Of a stretch of 28,110 bases of DNA, positions 23,707-28,110 are shown in pieces. Location of the stretch: NCBI GenBank assembly GCA_002395835.1, contig DGVD01000006.1:1-28110 (forward strand), written 5' to 3'. The translations under genes and the position numbers were made by a program. A model generated the notes under the pieces. It searched no databases and was not told the DNA's origin. It worked only from the letters and a program-made list of their open reading frames with translations. The stretch's first letter is position 1. Each line of letters opens with the position of its first letter. Source of the DNA: Bacteroidales bacterium UBA4293 (lineage in GTDB: Bacteria; Bacteroidota; Bacteroidia; Bacteroidales; Bacteroidaceae).

Positions 23707-24589
23707 TGCCTCTAGCTGAGGACGCCTTTTTTACTTTATCAACAAACTCATGATTTTTCAATCCCCAGTCGGGAGCAATCAACAAATGCTTAGGGGATTG
23801 AGAGACAAAACGTTCTAAAACCAAATCCTTTGGTAAATATTGAATATAATCCAGAACTAGATCTATATATTCATCTGCTGTGTAAAGATGGAATGCTGCT
23901 GGATTATCAGCATATTCCCTAGCCATCTTAGTACCTTTAATCAACTGAAGTTGATGAAGCTTTAAAGTGGTAATGGGAAGTTTGGCTACCTCCTGAGCTT
24001 GACACATTAGTTCATCATGTCCCTCACCAGGAAGCCCTAGTATCATATGTATTCCAACCTTTATTCCTCTATGATACGTTTTCAGAATAGTTTCCTTAGC
24101 ACATTCATAAGTATGCCCACGATTAATCCGTTGTAAGGTTTCATTCTTTATACTTTCCACACCATATTCCACCATAAGAAAGGTTTTCCTATTAAGTTCT
24201 TCCAAATAATCAAGAAGTTCATCTGGCATACAGTCAGGACGAGTACCGATGACCAAACCTACCACATCTGGAACTTGAAGGGCTTCCTCATATTTCTGTT
24301 TCAAAACTTGAAGTTCACCATAGGTATTGGTGTACGCCTGGAAGTAAGCCAGATATTTCATAGTAGGGTATTTTCGCGCAAAAAAATGTTTCCCCTCTTC
24401 CAACTGGACTTTTACAGACTTATCTGTAGTGCAATATTCCGGATTGAAAGTTTGATTATTACAGTAAGTACACCCTCCGAACCCTATAGTTCCATCCCTA
24501 TTGGGGCAGGTGAATCCTGCATGAATGGCAATCTTTTGTACCTTATAATCAGGAAATTGTTCTTTCAAGAATGTACCATAATCTTTCAT
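23693..24589 (-). CDS. Radical SAM protein, TIGR01212/YhcC family
   Basis: A 298-residue cytoplasmic iron-sulfur enzyme. The cluster Cys are C28, C40 and C43 in TCPNRDGTIGFGGCTYCNNQ; this unusual C-x11-C-x2-C spacing defines the YhcC family rather than the standard C-x3-C-x2-C. AYFQAYTNTYG, GTRPDCMPDELLDYL, VEYGVESI and GIHMILGLPGEG are also family features, related to Elp3-type enzymes. Substrate is unknown. I use the ATG at 24589, because the longer frame starts with a TTG inside the promoter box at 24617-24624. Confidence 0.9.
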   Translation of the reverse strand: MKDYGTFLKEQFPDYKVQKIAIHAGFTCPNRDGTIGFGGCTYCNNQTFNPEYCTTDKSVKVQLEEGKHFFARKYPTMKYLAYFQAYTNTYGELQVLKQKYEEALQVPDVVGLVIGTRPDCMPDELLDYLEELNRKTFLMVEYGVESIKNETLQRINRGHTYECAKETILKTYHRGIKVGIHMILGLPGEGHDELMCQAQEVAKLPITTLKLHQLQLIKGTKMAREYADNPAAFHLYTADEYIDLVLDYIQYLPKDLVLERFVSQSPKHLLIAPDWGLKNHEFVDKVKKASSARGISLY

Positions 24590-24616
24590 TTTCTTTGAAT
24601 CTTTCACTTTTCCATG

Positions 24617-24647
24617 CAAAGTTATCGTTTTTATAACAAATAAACAA
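24617..24647 (-). promoter_or_regulatory. Promoter of the YhcC-type gene
   Basis: On the minus strand TTG (24645-24647) is followed after 20 bases by TAACTTTG (24617-24624), a good -33/-7 pair. The -33 box sits in a 10-base palindrome, AACAATTGTT (24643-24652), a possible operator. Confidence 0.6.
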
Positions 24648-24725
24648 TTGTTAGCGCAGCCATTTTTTCAAATCATCATTTCTGTTTGTATTTAGAATAA
24701 TTACCATGAAAATCAGACCAATAAA

Positions 24726-24757
24726 TTTGCAATTTGCAAGCATTTGAATTAAATTTG
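24726..24757 (+). promoter_or_regulatory. Promoter of the 56-residue membrane protein gene
   Basis: TTTG (24726-24729), a 20-base spacer, and TAAATTTG (24750-24757) fit the Bacteroidetes consensus. The upstream element itself reads TAAATTTG (24722-24729) and could serve as a second -7 box. The leader to the ATG at 24827 would be about 65 bases. The rest of 24648-24826 is AT-rich with no gene seen. Confidence 0.6.
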
Positions 24758-24826
24758 TAGTGGTAACAAAAGTATATAATAACATTTTGTCATTTTAGGA
24801 AGAGTAACAATTTAAAACTTTGTATT

Positions 24827-24997
24827 ATGAAAGAGAAGAATTTATTAGGTCTTGCCTTTATAGCACTGTTCATTATTCTAGCTCTCCTAACTAATACTAT
24901 CACATTAAGTTTAATTGGAGCAGCGGTATACACCTTTGCTATTTGGTGGTTTGCATTGCTATTTCATGGAGATAATAATCATGCAGTAGGTAAATAA
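24827..24997 (+). CDS. Small two-helix membrane protein, 56 residues
   Basis: A 56-residue protein starting MKEKNLLGLAFIALF. Two hydrophobic helices (about 6-22 and 27-47) are joined by a short polar turn (TNTIT); the second contains a Trp pair, and a hydrophilic tail HGDNNHAVGK follows. It is not a family I can name. It has a consensus promoter upstream, a leader of about 65 bases, and an intrinsic terminator 16 bases after the stop, so it is a single-gene transcription unit. That isolation is strong evidence of a real gene in spite of the size. Confidence 0.75.
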   Translation: MKEKNLLGLAFIALFIILALLTNTITLSLIGAAVYTFAIWWFALLFHGDNNHAVGK

Positions 24998-25012
24998 TCC
25001 TTTCTACATAAG

Positions 25013-25045
25013 AAAAGGCGGCACCAAGTGGATGCTGCCTTTTTT
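25013..25045 (+). terminator. Intrinsic terminator after the small membrane protein gene
   Basis: AGGCGGCA (25016-25023) pairs with TGCTGCCT (25033-25040) with one G-T pair, extended by A-T pairs at the base, and ends in a run of T to 25045. Confidence 0.85.
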
Positions 25046-25073
25046 GTTGTTCCAAATTAAAAATGTATCTTTG
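25043..25073 (+). promoter_or_regulatory. Promoter of the DPP IV gene
   Basis: TTTG (25043-25046), a 19-base spacer, and TATCTTTG (25066-25073) match the consensus -33/-7 pair. The -33 box overlaps the T-tract of the preceding terminator. The transcript start would be about 25 bases before the ATG at 25103. Confidence 0.7.
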
Positions 25074-25102
25074 CATTCAGAACAAATCTAAAAAAATCAA
25101 AT

Positions 25103-27307
25103 ATGAAAAAATTTTTGACCCTGCTTTTCATGGTCACGGCTTTATTACCAGCCTCTGCCCAAGAAAAATTGCAATTAGAGGACGTTATGGGTGGCAAATA
25201 TAGTGCACAAAGTGTCTATGGATGGAATCCTTCTCGTGATGGAGAGAGTTTCCTTCAAATCACTGATAATGGGACTAAAATACAGCGCTATTCTTTCAAG
25301 ACAGGTGATTTGATTGAAACAGTCTTTGATGTGGCTACAGCCCGTAATGTAAAACTGCATCATATCAATGGTTATATCGTTTCTCCTACCGAGGACAATA
25401 TACTTATTCAAACAGAACGTAAGGCAATCTACCGTCATTCTTCCACTGCTGTTTATTACATATATAATATAAAAAATAGGACTCTAACTCCGCTTTCAAA
25501 AAATGGGCCACAGCAGGAACCATTGTTTTCTCCTGATGGTACAATGATTGCCTTTGTAAGGGACAACAATATATTCCTGATAAAGATGCTATACAACAAC
25601 TCTGAAAGTCAGGTAACCAAAGATGGGGAGTATAATAAAATCTTAAACGGAATTCCTGATTGGGTCAACGAAGAAGAATTTGGTTTCAGTCGTGCTTTTG
25701 ACTTCAGCGCTGATAGCCAAATGCTAGCATGGATTCGTTACGATGAAAGTGAAGTTCCAGAATTCAATTTTACTTTATATCAAGGATTGGCACCGAAAAT
25801 AGAGGACTTTTCACTATACCCAGGAGAATACAGCTATAAGTATCCTGTTGCAGGAGTAAATAATAGCAAAGTCTGCGTAAAAACATTCGACATCAAAAGC
25901 CGGGCTATTCGTGAAATGAAGCTACCTATAGATGCAGACGGATATATCCCACGCATCTATTTCACAAAGGACCCTACAAAATTGGCAATCATGACACTAA
26001 ACCGTCATCAGAATCGTTTTGATATCTATATGGGTAATCCTAGAAGTACAGAATGTGAACTGATTGTACGCGATGAAGCACCTCAATACGTCAATGAATC
26101 AGCTTATAGTAATATCAAATTCTACGATAAAAATTTTGTTGTCCAAAGTGAAAAGAGTGGACATAATCATCTTTACCTATATAATTTCAATGGCCAGCTT
26201 ATACGCCAGATTACAAACGGAGACTTTGAAGTGACTAATTTTTATGGTTGGGATGAGGCCACCAACACGTTCTATTATCAAAGTAATGAAGGTAGCCCTT
26301 TGCGCAAAAATGTATATAAGATTGATGCTAAAGGAAGAAAGACTCGGCTAACAAGTAAGGATGGAACGAATAACGCACTTTTCAGTGCTAATAAGAAATA
26401 TTTTCTGAATACTTGGAGTGATGCTAATACACCTTACGTTTGCACGATTAATGACAACATGGGTAAAGTATTACGTACCTTAGTCGACAATAAAGAACTA
26501 AATCAAACCCTAGCTACAAAAGAACTGGGCAAGAAGGAATTCTTTAATTTTACAACAAGTGAAGGGGTGCAATTAAATGGATATATGATAAAACCAGCCA
26601 ATTTTAATCCAAGTAAGAAGTATCCTGTCCTTATGTTCCAGTACAGTGGACCAGGTAGCCAGCAAGTACTAGATTCATGGTCTATTGGCGGACGTGGAAA
26701 TGGTGGTCTTTGGGAGAGTTTTCTCTGCTCTGAGGGTTTTATCTGTGTGTGTGTCGATGGGCGCGGAACCGGTGGTCGTGGAGCAGAGTTCGAGAAATGT
26801 ACTTATCTGAACATCGGGAACAAAGAAGCTAAAGATCAAGTAGAAACAGCACTTTATCTAGGCACTTTACCTTATATAGATAAGGAAAACATTGCCATTT
26901 GGGGATGGAGTTATGGAGGCTTTAATACGCTAATGAGTATGAGTGAAGGCCGTCCTGTATTCAAGTGTGGTGTTGCTGTGGCACCTCCTACTAGTTGGCG
27001 TTATTATGACACTGTATACACTGAACGTTTCATGCGTACCCCACAGGAAAATAGTGCTGGCTATGATGACTGCCCTATCAATCGTGCCGATAAACTAAGT
27101 GGCAATCTATTATTAATTCATGGCTTGGCAGATGATAATGTTCACTTCCGTAATACGGCAGAATACAGCGAAGCGTTAGTTCAAGCCAATAAGCAATTTG
27201 AGATGCAACTCTATACGAATCGTAATCATGGCATAAGTGGAGGTAATACCAGAATTCACCTCTTTACTAGGATTCATGATTTCTTACTTAGAAATCTAAA
27301 GAAATAA
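25103..27307 (+). CDS. Dipeptidyl peptidase IV (S9B serine peptidase)
   Basis: A 734-residue exported peptidase. Residues 1-19 form a signal peptide (PASA before Gln). A beta-propeller (about 40-480) carries the substrate N-terminus-binding motif DWVNEEEF, with E191-E192 matching the Glu pair of human DPP IV. The C-terminal alpha/beta hydrolase domain has S603 in GWSYGG, D677 in GLADDNVHF and H709 in NRNHGIS as the catalytic triad. It removes X-Pro or X-Ala dipeptides from peptide N-termini, probably in the periplasm. Close in layout to Porphyromonas gingivalis DPP IV. It stands alone between its own promoter and a terminator. Confidence 0.93.
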   Translation: MKKFLTLLFMVTALLPASAQEKLQLEDVMGGKYSAQSVYGWNPSRDGESFLQITDNGTKIQRYSFKTGDLIETVFDVATARNVKLHHINGYIVSPTEDNILIQTERKAIYRHSSTAVYYIYNIKNRTLTPLSKNGPQQEPLFSPDGTMIAFVRDNNIFLIKMLYNNSESQVTKDGEYNKILNGIPDWVNEEEFGFSRAFDFSADSQMLAWIRYDESEVPEFNFTLYQGLAPKIEDFSLYPGEYSYKYPVAGVNNSKVCVKTFDIKSRAIREMKLPIDADGYIPRIYFTKDPTKLAIMTLNRHQNRFDIYMGNPRSTECELIVRDEAPQYVNESAYSNIKFYDKNFVVQSEKSGHNHLYLYNFNGQLIRQITNGDFEVTNFYGWDEATNTFYYQSNEGSPLRKNVYKIDAKGRKTRLTSKDGTNNALFSANKKYFLNTWSDANTPYVCTINDNMGKVLRTLVDNKELNQTLATKELGKKEFFNFTTSEGVQLNGYMIKPANFNPSKKYPVLMFQYSGPGSQQVLDSWSIGGRGNGGLWESFLCSEGFICVCVDGRGTGGRGAEFEKCTYLNIGNKEAKDQVETALYLGTLPYIDKENIAIWGWSYGGFNTLMSMSEGRPVFKCGVAVAPPTSWRYYDTVYTERFMRTPQENSAGYDDCPINRADKLSGNLLLIHGLADDNVHFRNTAEYSEALVQANKQFEMQLYTNRNHGISGGNTRIHLFTRIHDFLLRNLKK

Positions 27308-27334
27308 AAAAAGCGGGGTTAAGCCCGCTTTTTT
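27306..27334. terminator. Bidirectional terminator between DPP IV and the RsmI-like gene
   Basis: GCGGG (27313-27317) pairs with CCCGC (27324-27328) around a six-base loop, flanked by an A-run and a T-run that extend the stem. Both strands end in T-rich tracts. The hairpin begins at the last bases of the DPP IV gene and ends in the stop codon of the methylase gene. Confidence 0.85.
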
Positions 27335-28055
27335 ATTTGTCTTTGTATAATAGGAAAATACTTGGAGTTTTACTTAGATCTGGAATTCCTTTCTCTTTTT
27401 TCCAATCTTGAATACTTAGAGTTCGGATATACTCATTTTCGCAAGTAATTCCTGCAGCTATACACAACCTTGTCTGAGGACGGCAGGTTCTCAATAATTC
27501 ATCTATCATCTTATGGTTCCGGTAAGGTGTTTCTATAAAAAGTTGTGTCTGATTTTCCACATAAGCACGTGTCTCTAAATGCTTTATCATCTTAGTACGC
27601 TCACCCTGTTCAATAGGAAGGTAACCATTAAATGCGAAGTTCTGTCCATTAAAACCACTGCCCATAATAGACATGATAATAGATGAAGGGCCAACTAAAG
27701 GTACCACTTTTAAATGTTTTCGCTGAGCAATACTGACTACATCTGCTCCTGGATCTGCAACTGCAGGACAGCCTGCCTCTGAAATTACCCCCATTGAATT
27801 TCCACTTTCTAGAGGTTTAAGATAATTAGATATTTCTTTGAAAGAAATATGTTTATTCAATGGATAAAAAGTAAGTTCATCAATATTAATGTCTTTATCC
27901 ACACGTTTCAGAAATCTACGAGCAGAACGGACATCTTCTACAATGAAATGTCTTATATTCAAGATTACTCTATGATTATATTCAGGAAGCACCTGATTAA
28001 CAGGGGTTTCACCTAATTCTACAGGGATAAGATATAGTGCAGTATCCATATACAT
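27333..28055 (-). CDS. RsmI-like tetrapyrrole-methylase-family methyltransferase
   Basis: A 240-residue SAM-dependent methyltransferase of the tetrapyrrole methylase fold. GVISEAGCPAVADPGADVV corresponds to the I-S-D-A-G-x-P-x-x-S-D-P-G motif of RsmI, and LVGPSSIIMSIMGSGF to its P-G-P-S-A loop; FNGYLP and FIETPYRNHKM are further RsmI-like motifs. It lacks the N-terminal G-N-L-x-D-I start of true RsmI, which methylates C1402 of 16S rRNA, and is shorter, so it may be a paralogue with another target. Two ATGs, at 28055 and 28049, are possible. Confidence 0.85.
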   Translation of the reverse strand: MYMDTALYLIPVELGETPVNQVLPEYNHRVILNIRHFIVEDVRSARRFLKRVDKDINIDELTFYPLNKHISFKEISNYLKPLESGNSMGVISEAGCPAVADPGADVVSIAQRKHLKVVPLVGPSSIIMSIMGSGFNGQNFAFNGYLPIEQGERTKMIKHLETRAYVENQTQLFIETPYRNHKMIDELLRTCRPQTRLCIAAGITCENEYIRTLSIQDWKKEKGIPDLSKTPSIFLLYKDK

Positions 28056-28068
28056 TTATATTCCTTTA

Positions 28069-28076
28069 CAAAGATA
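28069..28076 (-). promoter_or_regulatory. -7 promoter box for the RsmI-like gene
   Basis: The minus strand reads TATCTTTG, an exact TAnnTTTG match, 13 bases before the first ATG at 28055 and 19 before the second at 28049. The window ends too soon to judge a -33 box. Confidence 0.5.
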
Positions 28077-28110
28077 GTAAAAAAAATAAAAAAAGAGACT
28101 CCAGGAAAAG

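Noticed and set aside
24590..24619. TTG start extending the radical SAM gene by ten codons
   Set aside because: It begins inside a good -33/-7 promoter, so it would not be transcribed in full.
28081..28110. GAGACTCC next to an A-run at the window end, perhaps half of a terminator
   Set aside because: The other arm would lie beyond the window, so no hairpin can be shown.

Overview
The window looks like chromosomal DNA of a member of the Bacteroidales, probably Bacteroidaceae (Bacteroides/Phocaeicola-like); genus and species cannot be fixed from sequence alone. The evidence is the LpxC-FabZ fusion, an S9B dipeptidyl peptidase IV, a TPR-tailed Pif1-type helicase, the absence of clear Shine-Dalgarno sequences, and at least 13 copies of the Bacteroidetes -7 promoter box TAnnTTTG placed just upstream of genes. 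I see no rRNA, tRNA, CRISPR array, insertion sequence or prophage. The genes are densely packed and mostly core functions.

Layout. (1) 39-3122, minus strand: a polytopic DUF5009/COG4299-type acyltransferase and a 611-residue protein joining a degenerate protein-kinase fold to a Cdc48/SpoVK-like AAA+ ATPase. (2) 3332-4497: a Nudix protein with an NrtR-like C-terminal winged helix, and a low-molecular-weight tyrosine phosphatase, convergent with overlapping stop codons. (3) 4578-7993: a secreted GH78-type alpha-L-rhamnosidase-like enzyme, a strong terminator, and a convergent secreted alpha/beta hydrolase. (4) 8030-9641: a TPM-domain membrane protein (minus) divergent from LemA (plus). (5) 9048-14238, plus: a tight run lemA, purM, small membrane protein, prfA, pyrF, HD phosphohydrolase. 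(6) 14364-21390, plus: envelope operon lpxD, lpxC-fabZ, lpxA, acidic pRiA4b ORF-3-like protein, miaA, class A PBP, closed by a bidirectional terminator. (7) 21459-28055: a possible 30-residue minus-strand gene, the Pif1-TPR helicase, a convergent YhcC-type radical SAM protein, a 56-residue membrane protein, DPP IV, and a short RsmI-like methylase on the minus strand.

Functionally, block 6 unites the early lipid A steps (LpxA, LpxC, LpxD), the FabZ dehydratase that competes with LpxA and LpxD for hydroxyacyl-ACP, and peptidoglycan polymerisation by the PBP, so outer-membrane and wall synthesis are probably co-transcribed. Block 5 mixes nucleotide synthesis with translation termination. The GH78 enzyme, the esterase-like hydrolase and DPP IV all carry signal peptides and point to polysaccharide and peptide breakdown in the periplasm or at the surface.

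I found no defence island or clearly new multigene system. The most interesting items are the pseudokinase-AAA+ fusion, two very small genes each with their own promoter and terminator, a TPM gene whose promoter predicts an almost leaderless mRNA, and a terminator whose T-tract is also the -33 box of the next promoter.
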